Made by a program: the position numbers and the translations under genes. Below, piece after piece: positions 45,739-57,183 of a stretch of DNA of 64,000 nt. The number at the start of each line of letters is the position of its first letter. Position 1 is the first letter of the stretch. Under the pieces are notes generated by a model that saw nothing but the letters and a program-made list of their open reading frames with translations, was not told where the DNA came from and made no database searches. Source of the stretch: Diospyros lotus (lineage: Eukaryota; Streptophyta; Magnoliopsida; Ericales; Ebenaceae); assembly GCF_014633365.1 (NCBI RefSeq), contig NC_068340.1:40696328-40760327 (forward strand), read 5' to 3'.

Positions 45739-48700
45739 TCAATCAATGGGAAGGAACACATCAACCAAGAATGTTGCACAGACCGGCCGGTGGTCGGAGA
45801 AACGACACTCTCTGCGTACATAGCACAGTTGCTGTATGCCATTTCCATGCCACAGTATCCTATCACACCTGCACTAGAAGTGCTAGCTAAGTTAGTGCTA
45901 TTTTACATTTAGAGTAACATTTAAACAAATTTTTAGCAAGAGTATTAGGTAACTCTTTTAAGTTCTAAATCGAGATAAGGTAAGATTAGGTGGGAATAAG
46001 AACACTCAATGAGATCGGAGTCTATAACTAGGCCTGTAGGTTGTGAGTGATCTTACCACAACTTGTTCGGAATTTTGAGATAAGGTGAGGATGGTTTAAT
46101 TACATAAAAAGGTTTGTGAAATTGGTTAAGTTGAGTTGAATTTTAATTATAATTATTTAGTAAAACACTTGAATTCACTTAATGCGCCAAAATTTTTGTC
46201 GAGAATCAGAGAATTAGGATAAGAAATAAGAGATAAATAGAGCAGTTATGTGTATTGAAATTGTTATTTCTATAGCTATGTAGTAGTAGAAAGTTATTTT
46301 TACAATTATATAATAGTGGTAATTGTCGTGAATAATTATTGAGATAGCACTATATAAAATTATACCACAGTCAAACGAGTAATTAAACAATTATATTGAA
46401 GTTATCTTATTCTCTTTATCTACTATTCTCTATTTTCCTTTGTTCTTCTCTTTATTTTCTCTCAAAATTCTTTCATTTCTCTCTACATTATGCTTCCCTC
46501 TCTTCTACTCTCTGTTTCTTTTTTTTTTTCCCCCTAAATTCTATCATTTCTCCCTCTCCTTTTTCCTTCTTTAATGATTGTCAATTGAAAATCCTTAGAT
46601 TCAAAACCTAAGATCTGACAAATTTTAAGTTGAGTTGAAGACCTTATAAGTTTACCAAATGCTTAGTTACTGCATTTGGTATCAAACTCATCTCAACTCA
46701 AGTGCAAACCCACAAACGAGGCCACAGTCTAGCTATTAGAGTTGTGTGTATAGAATGTGTCGTGACTCAATAACCTAAGTCTGTCACTAATTATATAGAA
46801 TTGTGTGGATAGAACTATTCAATTCTCCCAATTTTTATGTATGTGATTGTGTGTGATTTGGTTATAACAAAATTTATGTGTAATTACATACATACATATA
46901 CATATATATATATATATATATAGCGTTACCAAGCTGGGGTCCTCCTTTTGGCCTTGGATTTGCTAATCTCACCAGCATAGGTGTCTGAATCATAACAGTA
47001 TTTGTAAGTGGGTGCAAAGTAGATCTTCCCTTCTTTCCATCCCTTGAATACCCTGCCAGCTTCCCTTTCCATCTTCAGCTATAGATTGGGGGGAAGAAAA
47101 CTCCATTGAATTAATTACTTACTTTTGCAAACATATGCAGCATCAAAATTATGAGCAAAACTAAGCAAGATAATATATATAATATATGTATGTATATACA
47201 GTGACATAATCAGGACTTTGGGTCAGGTGCAGAAGTCTAACTCTGTATACTAAATTGGCATTGCTTAATTGCCTTAATAAGTGTTGGAGGGTATAGTAAT
47301 TTATACACAATATCAAAAACAATTTTAGAAATTAAGGGAGGGCAATTGCACACCCTCACTAAGATGTAGTTCCGCCACTATATATATATATATATATATG
47401 TATGCATGTATGAATGTATGTTTCAATTTCTTTCGGGGCGTTTGTTAAAATGAGCAAGATAAGGTTATATCAAGATAAAATTGGGATACTTTCCGGACCA
47501 AGATATAAAATGATCAAGATAAGGCCGGGAAGCATTCTAAGATTTCTATAAGACTGTTTGTTAAATTTTTTAGATTCCATTGGTAACTGTATTTTTTCTT
47601 TCCACGTGTTTGTTAATACATATGATAAGCACCAAGATAAGGATTTTTTTACCAAAATATCCCTATTACCAAATTTATGATTAAAATAGTATTTTATGAT
47701 TAATATGAATTGTCAAAAAAATTAAGATTAAAATTAAAAATAATATTTTATTTTCTAAATTCAAGTTCAAAAATAAATTTAAAAAGAGTTGAAAAGTATA
47801 AATAATAATTGTTAGGATTACAATAATTCCACCTACATAATTAAAAATAGTCAAAACATATTTTCATAATAGATAATAAAATATAAAATTAAATAAAATA
47901 ATTTAAAAATTGATTAAATGAATTATATTAGTTAATAAAATATATATAGAGAGAGAAATTTAAATTTTAAAAATTAATGAAATGAATAATGTCATTTAAA
48001 TTTTAAAAATTGTCAAAACATATAATAATTTAAAAATATATTAAATAATATTAATTATAAGAGATAAATAAATAAGCTTTTTAATAAATTTAAATCTTTA
48101 AAATGCATTAAATGGCATTAACTATCTTACAAGGGGTAGATAAGTAATTGAGACTTATCTTGAAAGAGCCAGATAAATTTATCCGATGGGGGAGGTCGGA
48201 TAAATTTATCTTGAAAGGGGGAGATAAGAGGTCACGTGATGCCTTTTCCGGAAATGGCCAGATAAGCTTAACAAACACGTTGGAAAGACCAAACATCCGG
48301 AATGTTTCTCATATCTAACCTTTTCTCCCTCTTATCTTAGTTAACAAACACCCCCTTAATGAGATGTGGGGTGGATGGAGATTTTTTTATTAAATTCTTG
48401 TACTATTTTTAGTGCCTCAATAAAAATAAAAATATCACTATCACATCATTTTTACGTATCTTTTTACATTAAAACTATATAAAAATTATATTTTTCTCTT
48501 TCATTTTGATTGCTTGTAAGTTGCAAAAGTTTTCCTTCAATTTTGATTCTCCTCCGCTTGTCTGATTATAATTTCTTTTATCTTTTTTTAAAATTTAGAA
48601 ATGTATTATTATTGTACAAAAAATATATCTTGCACCCTCAAAATTTTGTAGGGAGATAAAGTATCTTCACATCTTAAAACTTACATTAATTATTTTTTAA

Positions 48701-51700
48701 AATTAAAAGATTATATTAAATTACTTTTTACAAATGCTATTTTCTTCCCCTTTAGAAACTTATTTTAGTGCATGGAGTGTCTATTTAAGTACCTGATCTC
48801 TACGAAGAAGAGAATCCCAATCCTCTTGCTTTACAAGTTTTCTGGTCTCGCTGTAGCTCAAAGCAATTCTGTAGTTCAAATCCCCCAACCATATTGCTTG
48901 GCTGCAACCACCAACCCCATAGTTTATAATAATAAAAACAGTAATGGTATCACAAGTCATGGGTACGAGACCTAAAAATAACTACTTTGCAAATCAAGAG
49001 TATAGTTTGTGTTATTGTTGTCAAAATATAATAATTGAAATTTATAATGTGGGACCGGATGCACAACATTTGCCTAATTTCAAGAAGCAAGAAATGGCTC
49101 CGAGTTAAATGGGCCACTGAGAGAAAAGAGTTTGCTCCGGGTGGAAGGGCTCATCGAGAGGAAAGATTACTTCGGGTGGAAGGGTTCACCCAGAGCCAAT
49201 CCTTTCCTCTTAGTGAGACTTTCCACCCGGAGCCAAGCCCTTCATCTCAGTGGATTCTTCCACCCAGAGCAATCATTCCTGTTAATGAGCCTTTTCACTC
49301 GGAGCAGACTCTCTCATCTCGATGGCCCATTCCACCCAAAGCCACTTCTTGCTTCCTAAAATTAGGCAGACATTGTGTATCTGGTTTTACATTATAAATT
49401 TTAATTATTGTATTTTGACAACAAAATATGTATATAAAGCCAACCAACTTCTCACAATGAAGGCCGAGGATTGTCAAACACTAGCCACAACATTTTGTCC
49501 TTTTTCTTGGGTGAGTAAAGAATTAGGGAGAAACGAAACTCACTCATGTTGTAGGATTTTCTCCGGAATCCTACAATGTGGAGCTTTGTGAGTCTTGGGG
49601 AATTGAGTATTTTTTAGTATCTCTAGAACATCTGAGTTTCTTCTCAGCTCATCTCCTTCTTTCTCTCCTGATGCCAAGTGACTACAAATGAAGCAAAGGG
49701 TTGTTTGGTGCAAGGACATGCTCACCGCAATGCAACCCTAAGAGAAAACAAATCATGCCAATGTATGAGAACTTGCCCAAAGTTTTTTCCATTTAATTCT
49801 CTTGAATGAATGATGTCACAGCTCAATCTTATATTGGTAGACTAGTATGAGGTTTTAGATATATTACTTGATTCTATGAGTACATTATATCTATCTATAT
49901 GTTTGAACAAGAACACGAGGCATGCCACGTTTTAGAAGTGTCGGTAAATCTTAGTTCATAACTAAAGCCATTATAATAGAGCTCTCATACATAAACACAT
50001 AATAAATTTAAATTAATACACGACATAATGAAATGTCACTATACATCATGCATTATACATATGAGATCCAATAAAAAGTCACTACAATCCTCCATATTGT
50101 GCTTGTCCAACAAAGATCATGTTTGTATAAACATCAGGCAAGAAAAAAGATACAAAAAGGCAACGTTACTTGAAAGTGTTGGTGATTCTTTATTGGCAAT
50201 TAACAACATCATCTTGTTATCTCTAAGTCTCACCGACCTTACGAAGTTGAGGGTCTTAGGCGAAAATATTTGTTGAGACCTTCTCAAGAGTATTAATTTT
50301 TTTTATAAAAAAATAAATAATATACCTTTTTACACAAACATTTCATCATTTTATTAAATAAAAAAAGAAAAAAAATGTTAAAATTCAATTAACTACAAAA
50401 TATAATAATCTTTTAACGACAATAAATTTTTAACTAAAATATAATGTCTTAGAGATTAAAAAAAAAAACTAAACAACTTACTGCAATAAATAAAGAAAAA
50501 CAAAACTATTTTTTTTAAACTCTCTAAGAAGATCAGTGCGAGCAAAAAATTATATATTCCTGATTCTCTTATAGAAGGAAACGAAACAAAACATTAAACT
50601 AATAGCATTAAAAAGATAAAATTCATCAATAAGGAGCAACTTTTCATTCTATAATTAAATATGTATTGAACTATATTCACTTTTATGTAAAATCAAAATT
50701 TTCTTGTCTTTTGAGATGCAAAATTGTTGATTAAATCTCCATAATCAAGTTTATCTAATAAATTATGTTCAATAAATAATGTTTTATGGGAAGAGGGAAA
50801 ATTTGAGAAGGGAAAATGGGTTTTATGGGATATTGGGATTATGGGATTTGAGAACAATTGTAAAAAAATGGAAAATGGACAAAGGAAGTTAAAAAGATTT
50901 ATAATGTTTTCTATTTAATTTTTTTAATAAAATATTTATTATTAAAATATATATATATTATAAAATTTTAAAATTAAGGACTTTCTAATTTTGGAAGCCT
51001 TATGTCACCACATATATGGCTTCACTGTTGGGCTGGCCCTCTTGGGTCGACCCTGTTTCTAAGTGTCATTAATTTGAAATATACGACAATCCTATTTAGG
51101 AGATATGACATCCCTTAACATAATAAAATGTGATGTGTGTAAATAAGTTGTGTGTTAGAAAATGTTGAATGGGGATAAAGTAAATAAGAAAAAAAGTTGA
51201 CATATCCCGAAAAGGTCAGTGATTAACATCACCTTGTTTCCTAGGCAACCCATGATCCCGCGGCTTACACATGAAATTCTCAGGTGGCCAATGTGCTGGA
51301 GGAGCTCCTTCTTAGCCCAAACAGTGAGAAAAATTCCGACCATTTGCTTTCTGGCCACAAGGCTATACTTCATCCGGGGGATTAGCTCGGAAAACATGGA
51401 ACTCTCCGGCCCATAATCGTCATCTTCCATGGAGTTGTCGTCTTCGCCAGCCGGTGATTGTTGGCATCCAAAACATGCAGAGTCCTTGCTACTGTAGTAC
51501 TTCTTTTCGGGTTGAGAAGTAGAACAGTTGCAGCTCCTGAGGTGCCTTCTGCTCGGCGTTCTGAGGGAGGTTTTCTGGTAGAGGAGCGACCTGCCGGTGG
51601 CGGTGGAGAGACTTAAACTTCCCAGAGATGATGAGCTTGTGTTGAACACCCCATTGGGGGATTTGTTAAGGCATTGGCTGATTAGAGATAGCCATTTTGC

Positions 51701-52274
51701 TGCTGGACCATTGTCTTCCATGACTAGCACATTCCCAGCATTTAGAGGTACAATTTCTTGGAAACTGATGGTTAAGAAAGAAATTAAGGACATAAGAGAG
51801 AAGAATATTGGAGATTAAGACTGAGCTTTTGATGAGTATGAATTCAAAGAAATAGAAGCCACAAAACTTTGTAAATAAAGTAGAGATCGAGGACTTGGTC
51901 AGCTACCCAACGACGACGATGATGATGATGAAGAAGAAGAAGAAGAAAGAGATCAAGAAACACATACCCTAAAACAACCAAATCGGGCTGATCATAGAGC
52001 TGAAGAAAATCGTCAAGATTGACACCATTATGGGGAGATTTTCCCCCTAAGTTCCATGTCGCTACGAAAACTCTATATATAGACAGAAAAGAAATGGATA
52101 ATGTGAGAGAATCAAAATTTAAGTAAATTTTTGAGTAATGAAAGAAAGAAAAGTAAGATGGAATAATCGATTTTCTACATACCGAACAGTCTCAACATCT
52201 TGACGAGATATTGGCATTGGAGGTTGAAGAAGATCAGTCACCCTCCCTATTCTTGAATAATCCAAACAACGATT
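45739..52274 (-). CDS. Type I inositol polyphosphate 5-phosphatase (IP5P/BST1-like)
   Basis: Seven exons, read right to left, join in phase and encode 436 residues: 52183-52274, 51968-52072, 51233-51764, 49544-49737, 48793-48901, 46930-47078 and 45739-45868 (stop TGA). The family removes the 5-phosphate from inositol phosphates or phosphoinositides and so shapes calcium and membrane signalling. Counted from the first recognised exon: VFVATWN starts at 32, [12 protein letters not shown] lies near 68-79, catalytic WLGDLNYR is 312-319, PAWCDRILW 392-400 and SDHRPV 418-423. A Ser/Cys-rich insert occupies about residues 105-190. The closest plant relatives I know are the IP5P5/IP5P10 (BST1) group, which also has PPMPIS before the core. 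Oddities: the start codon and first coding exon are unresolved, and the protein stops 13 residues after SDHRPV, shorter than related proteins. Confidence 0.9.
46886..46922. repeat. (TACA/TA)n microsatellite beside a phosphatase donor site
   Basis: A CATA/TA run ends about 7 bp from the donor site of phosphatase exon 46930-47078 (minus strand), so it forms the start of that intron. Confidence 0.85.
47199..47380. mobile_element. MITE with CAGTGRC/GCCACT termini
   Basis: Starts CAGTGACATAATCAGGACTTT and ends AGTTCCGCCACTA, giving short inverted termini of the CAGTGGCGGA type common in plant MITEs. TA repeats flank both sides. It lies in the phosphatase intron between 47078 and 48793. Related copies: 44735-44955 and, reversed, 61030-61388. 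Confidence 0.55.
47435..48356. mobile_element. Large MITE with GTTTGTTAA...AAGATAAGG ends
   Basis: The left end GGGGCGTTTGTTAAAATGAG is followed by CAAGATAAGG. The right end CTTATCTTAGTTAACAAACA then CCCCC gives the inverted match. The element is about 0.92 kb. Its right part has several GATAAATTTATC-type palindromes and a nested similar end (GTTTGTTAATACATATGATAAG near 47610). It is non-coding and lies in the same phosphatase intron as the previous MITE. A shorter relative lies at 56170-56425. Confidence 0.65.
49014..49425. repeat. Long inverted repeat (hairpin) in a phosphatase intron
   Basis: The left arm (49014 to about 49210) matches the complement of the right arm (about 49235-49425) along nearly its whole length, for example TTGTTGTCAAAATA against TATTTTGACAACAAA, and GAAGCAAGAAATGGCTC against GAGCC-type CCACTTCTTGCTTC. 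Each arm holds about three units of roughly 36 bp with the core CTCCGGGTGGAAGGGCTCA. Open frames here are by-products. It lies between phosphatase exons 48793-48901 and 49544-49737. Confidence 0.85.
51912..51950. repeat. GAT/GAA trinucleotide microsatellite
   Basis: A GACGAC-GATGAT-GAAGAAG run in the 0.2 kb phosphatase intron between 51764 and 51968. Confidence 0.9.
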
Positions 52275-53517
52275 CTATTAGTCAAAACAAAAATTTGAGA
52301 GGTGTTTCTCAAGGAGAGACAAAAATCCATAAGTGAGATGATGCTAAAACACAACAGTATAAGACCAGATATAGGAAGACTCTACAGAAAGAAGGAATAA
52401 GGGCAATAAAGTAGTGATTAGTGGCGGAATCATATGCCTCTCTTGCTTCTTTCCCAACCATGGAATGAAGATATGCTTTATAATCTACCATTATCATTAA
52501 CTCATTTGCTTTCTTTCTCTCTTTTATATTCCATTGGCTAGAGAACGCACACTCAAAGTCGTTGTAGAACCAAAAGATAATGAAGAATATATCTGCATAC
52601 TATAGTCTCCTTTTATCTAGAGATCGGTCTTGTTTTTATGATTATTATCACAATTGATTCCAAATTTGAACAAAGATGGAGGGCCACATTAGACATATAA
52701 TTAATGGATAAATACTATAAAAGTCGTCAAGTCTTTGCAACATATATTGATGTAAAAAAAAGAGTTAATTTAGCCCCTAAACTCTTCAATTTCGATCAAT
52801 TTAACTTATGTTTTTTTTAAAGAAAAACTCAAATTCACCTTTTCTCATAAGTTTAATTCAAATGTGAATTTGAGTAAAGAAACTAGTATTTCAAGGGAAA
52901 ATAATAAAAAAAAATTAGCATTATGAGGGCAAGGTCAATTATTTTGAAAAGTTAAAAAATAAATTTGAGCCACGTAAAAATTTATGAACTAAACTAATTA
53001 GAATCAAAAAGTTGAAAGACGACTAATGGAAAAATTTAGATTGAGAGTCATGTTATGTTGCCTAACGCAGAATGCAAAAAAGATGTGTGGGTCTCACACC
53101 CCCATAGGGCCACGCCTTTTGCCTCTCATTTTGCTTGCATTGCGTGGCTCTATTACCTCTCATTTTGCTTGCATTGTCTGACGCGAACAATAGAACTCAA
53201 TCATATAGATGGATCTTATACTAAATATTATATAATGATTATAGGAAACGATAGTAAGTAACCACATGCGCAAATCACGAAGACTTCTAAGATAGTACAA
53301 GAAAGAGATGTAGTACAATTTAAAGAGAGCATGATACAAAATCTAAGTGATAGTATTTATATCCAATGTTACCATAGAATTCTATATCGAAAGTCACGCA
53401 ACAAGCTTAGTTATTATTCAAATACATATGGCTTCTATAACATTTTCATCCTTAAACATGAAGCTTTGTTTTATTACAATTCACTAAACTTCAGATTAAC
53501 TCTGATTAATGATTCTT
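52275..53517. other. Region between the phosphatase and root-cap genes
   Basis: It should contain the missing first exon and promoter of the phosphatase, and the 3' end of the root-cap gene. I see no other gene. The sequence CCTCTCATTTTGCTTGCATTG occurs twice near 53121 and 53155, and GTGTGGGTCTCACACCC near 53085 is a short palindrome. Confidence 0.45.
52522..52528 (-). promoter_or_regulatory. Putative TATA box of the phosphatase gene
   Basis: On the minus strand TATAAAA lies about 250 bp upstream of the first recognised exon, with a CCAATGG box just before it. Candidate start codons follow at about 52495 and 52489. The peptide they open (VDYKAYLHSMVGKEAREAY) does not resemble the family, so the first exon remains unresolved and may be partly untranslated. 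Confidence 0.4.
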
Positions 53518-54865
53518 TTATCTCTTGCAAACCACTCCATTCCCTTCTCCTCCACTCTTGCACACCACCGTCGAATACGCAGAGGCGGAGCGCCCGCTTC
53601 CCAAATCTCCGCCGACGCGCTGGCCAAACCTCGCCGCCTTACAATCCGCCGCAAAGATGCCGGAAGTCGAGAACTTCCCGGCGCCGCCCATCACCGGCAT
53701 CACCGAATTCACCTTCACCTTGCTCACATAGTCTCTGCGGTAAGTCTGGCCCATAACTCCGTCCACCATGTCTGTGAGGTTGTAGAACTTGAAAGCCAGC
53801 TCCAAATGGGCGAAGCAATCCTCGTCGGTGATGTTGTAGCCATGGATTCTCGACTCTTCGGCTGTAATCGGAACCACCTGGGCGTTGACCCTGAAAACTT
53901 CCGCGACTTCGACTGTGACCCGGTTCGCGTCGCTCGTTCGGGTCACGGAGACGATTGGCGCCGTCGGAGAGGTCATCCACTTGGCGCCGTCGACGGCGGG
54001 GAGGGGAATGGGGGCGCCGTCAAAGGAGATGTCGAGGCGGTCGACGGCGTCGTCCCAGGTGGACGTCGGCTTGGCTGCGACGAGGAGGTTGTGGATGCCG
54101 AAGAGCACTCCGATGGATTGGACCCAGGTGAAGTCTCGCTTGAGATTAGGGTTTCGCTTGCCGATGAAGTGGGCGTTGATGTGGAGGTCGGCGTCGGAAA
54201 GAAGGCAGAAATCTTGATCTTTCCTGCCGTGGAAGTAGAAGGTGATGCCGTCGCCGCCGACGAAGCGAGGGTCCTGGCAAACCGCGCCAGGGTAGTCGCA
54301 ACCTGTTTACAGGGAAACAATTTGAAGTAGCCATTAGCTTGAGTACTTGTCTGTCAGTTACCGTTACCTTCTCCAAACCTCACAAATAAAATAATATAAT
54401 TAATAATTAATTTGACCCAAATTAATTATATTAGATAGATTTAATTGAGTCTATTCACAGGACTCTAACAAAACTCGTTGTCATGGGTTAAAATAATTAA
54501 AAATAAAATCAAATCAATCTATTTGAATAATAACAATTCAGTTCGATTTTAATGTTTACCCAACACTTTAAACTCTAAATTCTAAACTCTAATTACTCTA
54601 TATGATTTAAGAAGAGGATTGATGACTTACTGCAAACAGGCTTGCAGGAGACACAGTCCATCAAGCAGGTTGAGCGGCAGGCAGAGGGGCAGAAGTACCA
54701 CATCTTGAAGCACTTGGGAAACCCAACTTCTCTGCACCTCACGCGGCGGGGCAAGACCTTCGGCGGCAGGGCGGAGGCCGACGAGAACCAGAGGACGAAA
54801 AGTACCAAGACCCACTTCATCTTCATCATCATCAAAGCACTACTCACAACAGGCAACTTAGCCAT
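53518..54865 (-). CDS. Root-cap-family secreted protein
   Basis: Two exons, 54631-54865 and 53518-54302 (stop TAA), encode 339 residues; the join is GT-AG and in phase. Residues 1-33 form a secretion signal (hydrophobic core WVLVLFVLWFSSASA). A Cys-rich region follows (about ten Cys between 44 and 87, including CPSACRSTCLMDCVSCKPVC). The family core starts at DPRFVGGDGITFYFHG (89-104), continues with LHINAHFIGKRNP and TWDDAVDRL, and ends in the root-cap domain with EDCFAHLELAFKFY (240-253), GVMGQTYRRDYVSKV (260-274) and MPVMGG. I chose MAKLPVVSS because it opens the signal peptide; upstream in-frame codons do not fit. Family members are secreted plant proteins, some abundant in root cap or late embryogenesis; biochemical function is unknown. 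The last ~30 residues are Gly/Ser-rich and not conserved. Confidence 0.92.
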
Positions 54866-54907
54866 GGCTGCAGGCTGATGCTGGTTATGGCTATCAATTA
54901 GTTGGGG

Positions 54908-54913
54908 TTTATA
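54908..54913 (-). promoter_or_regulatory. Putative TATA box of the root-cap-family gene
   Basis: TATAAA on the minus strand within AAAAGGGTATAAACCCCAAC, about 43 bp upstream of the chosen start codon, implying a very short leader. Confidence 0.5.
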
Positions 54914-55399
54914 CCCTTTTGTAGAAGCCTGTTGTGTTATAGTTCCGTAATTCTCTTCCTGTTGATGGATAAACCATGTGAGCCATTCACGAAGGTTTTC
55001 AGTTTCCATGGATGCCTGCGTATTATCAGCAGCTCTACAGCGGAAGAACACAAGTTTAGTGCTCCATTGGTTGCTTTGAATTTGTGTCACTGTTACAGTT
55101 AAAGTTTGAATTTGCTTTGGTTATGGTTAAGATCTTAGTGAAGATTTTGTGAAAAAAGGGCTTTTCTTTTAAATTTTTAGCCAGCTATGGTGATGAAGCT
55201 TGTGATCATTCTCTTTGATTGTTTCAATACGAAATGTCATGCCTTACGCGAAATTAGAATTTGTGATTTGTATCGAAAGTAGTTACAAATTTTATGATTA
55301 AAGTAAATTTCATGTGGGAGTTTCGGGACTTAGCGAGAAAGGATTGACTATTCATGTACTTTTAAAAATGTCACCCAACTTTCTTGCTGTTAGTGGCAA

Positions 55400-55696
55400 T
55401 AGAGTTGGAAAATATGCGGATCGGACCGAATTTGACCTGCAAGGGAAGCAGGTCGGGTAATGGGAAATGGGGACCCAGCATGACCCTGTGACCCTTAATA
55501 AACAGGCCAAGGTGGGCTGGGCCGGGCCATTTTGGTGGGCTACCCCTATTTTTGTCACTACCCTATTTTTTGTGGGTCAGACCAGGTCACGGGCCACAAA
55601 GTATTGGCTTGGCACGGCCTTGCATTCCTGGGGGAGGGGGGCTGGGTTGGGTTGGGAGGCGGGCCCATGGGTAGCCTAACCCATTTGCCAGCTCTA
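55400..55696. mobile_element. hAT-type MITE, GC-rich
   Basis: Begins TAGAGTTGGAAAATATGCGG and ends AACCCATTTGCCAGCTCTA, giving inverted ends close to TAGAGCTGGCAAATGGG. The flanking 8-mers AGTGGCAA and AGTAGAAG are only partly alike. The interior has GGGCCGGGCC-like runs. About 297 bp, non-coding. Confidence 0.6.
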
Positions 55697-55711
55697 AGTA
55701 GAAGTGTGTAG

Positions 55712-56150
55712 AAGGTTAGTTCGGTTATCGAATCAATTGAAATTTACTAACTAATTAAATTAAATTGGAGAGCAAAATTGAATCATACTGCCCAATTAAT
55801 TTAAAAAATTAAATTAATTGATAATCAAAAAAATCAAACCCAAATTATATAAATCGAACCGAACCAATTAAATCGAAGAAATACAAAAAAATCAAAGAAA
55901 ATCGAAATAATTGATAGAAAACACACAAAATCGAAAAAAATGGACTCATTTTATAAACATCAAAATAACATCATTTTAAAGTTCGATTGGTTTGGTTAAT
56001 TCAATTATTTTAACCAAAAAATTGAAAATCAAACTTTTGAAAAAAAAAAAATAACCGAACCAAACCGATGCAAGAAAAAAAAAATCGAACCGAACCGACA
56101 TGTTCAGTCAATTTGGTTTGGTTAGTTTGAGTAAATCGAACTTTTGTTTT
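55712..56150. mobile_element. Non-autonomous element rich in AATCGAACCGAACC, copy 1
   Basis: It shares with 56818-57130 the ordered motifs TTATCGAATCAATTGAAATT / TTACCGAATGGATCGAAATT, TAATTGATAATC, ATAAATCGAACCGAACC, ATAATTGATAGAAAA / AACCGATAGAAAAA and TTTTATAAACATCAAAA. The pattern is typical of small plant hAT-like elements with GGTTCGGTT-rich ends; here the right end is CCGAACCGACATGTTCAG. Confidence 0.55.
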
Positions 56151-56169
56151 TCCTTACCTGTTAATAATA

Positions 56170-56425
56170 AGTCAATGTAACATTTATTAAAATGAGTAAG
56201 ATAAGGTTGCATCAAGATAAGTTATTTTGGATCTTACAGATAATTTATCTGTAAAATCCAAGATAACTTATCCGAATAAGGGGGAGAGATAAATTTATTT
56301 AGAAAGTTTAATATAAGAAATCACATAATTTCTTTCTAGATAAATTTAATAAAAAATACTTTTGTTCAGAATACTTTTTATATCTCATTTTTTTCGGTCT
56401 ATATCTTAATTAAAAAACACCACCC
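56170..56425. mobile_element. Short MITE related to 47435-48356
   Basis: Left part TTTATTAAAATGAGTAAGATAAGG, in which the motif AAAATGAGYAAGATAAGG is shared with the larger element; the right part has TATATCTTAATTAAAAAACA then CCACCC, matching its right end loosely. The middle has GATAACTTATC-type palindromes. About 256 bp. Confidence 0.5.
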
Positions 56426-56817
56426 AAGTGAATTCATCATTTTAGCCTTAAATTTATATTTATTTTTCTCTCTTTCTCTTACTCTCACTTTCTTTCTCTC
56501 GACTCTCTTACTCTATCTTTCTCTCTCATCTTCCCCTACTATTCTAGTCGACCTCAAGCGAGAAAAGCCTCTATGGAAACACTTTACCTCTTTTTTTTTT
56601 TTATCTCTATGTGATTCAAAAAGTTTCAACCCATATGGCGACTTGGCCTTTGCAATGTGGTCATAGAAAATGTTCGCACAAGTTGTCGGTGATGGAGATT
56701 AAGGGTGATAACTAATTTAAAAAAATCTCAAAAAAAACACCATAAAATTTTCACTTATATTTATTTATTCTTTATCAAAAATCTATTAGTTTTTTGGCCC
56801 TTCTAGGATCTTGTATT

Positions 56818-57130
56818 TAGGGGTGTGCAAATGGTCGATTCAATTACCGAATGGATCGAAATTCACTAATCAATTAAATCGAACAGATGATCAAAATTGA
56901 ACTAAACCGACTGATTAATCCAAAAAATCTAATTAATCGATAATCGAAAAAATTGAAACCAAACCGTATAAATCGAACCGAACCGATTAAATAAAAAAAA
57001 TGTAAAAAAAAAAAAACTGAAGTAACCGATAGAAAAATCACAAAATTGAAAAAAAACGATATCGTTTTATAAACATCAAAACAATATTGTTTTAAAGTTT
57101 AATCAATTCAATTAATTTGAGTAAACCAAA
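56818..57130. mobile_element. Non-autonomous element rich in AATCGAACCGAACC, copy 2
   Basis: Starts AGGGGTGTGCAAATGGTCGA, the usual left end of this kind of plant element, and follows copy 1 (55712-56150) motif by motif in the same orientation. Its right end is unclear because AT-rich sequence follows. Confidence 0.55.
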
Positions 57131-57183
57131 CTTACATTCTTCTCACCTTGTCTCAATTAACACACCCAAGAAATCATAACTTA

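Noticed and set aside
49035..49397. A 120-codon plus-strand frame and its overlapping partners
   Set aside because: They lie wholly in the long inverted repeat, inside a phosphatase intron on the other strand; the apparent peptide repeats follow the DNA repeat.
53509..54330. A 273-codon plus-strand frame with GC-rich codons
   Set aside because: It is the antisense of root-cap exon 2, whose minus-strand frame shows the full family core.
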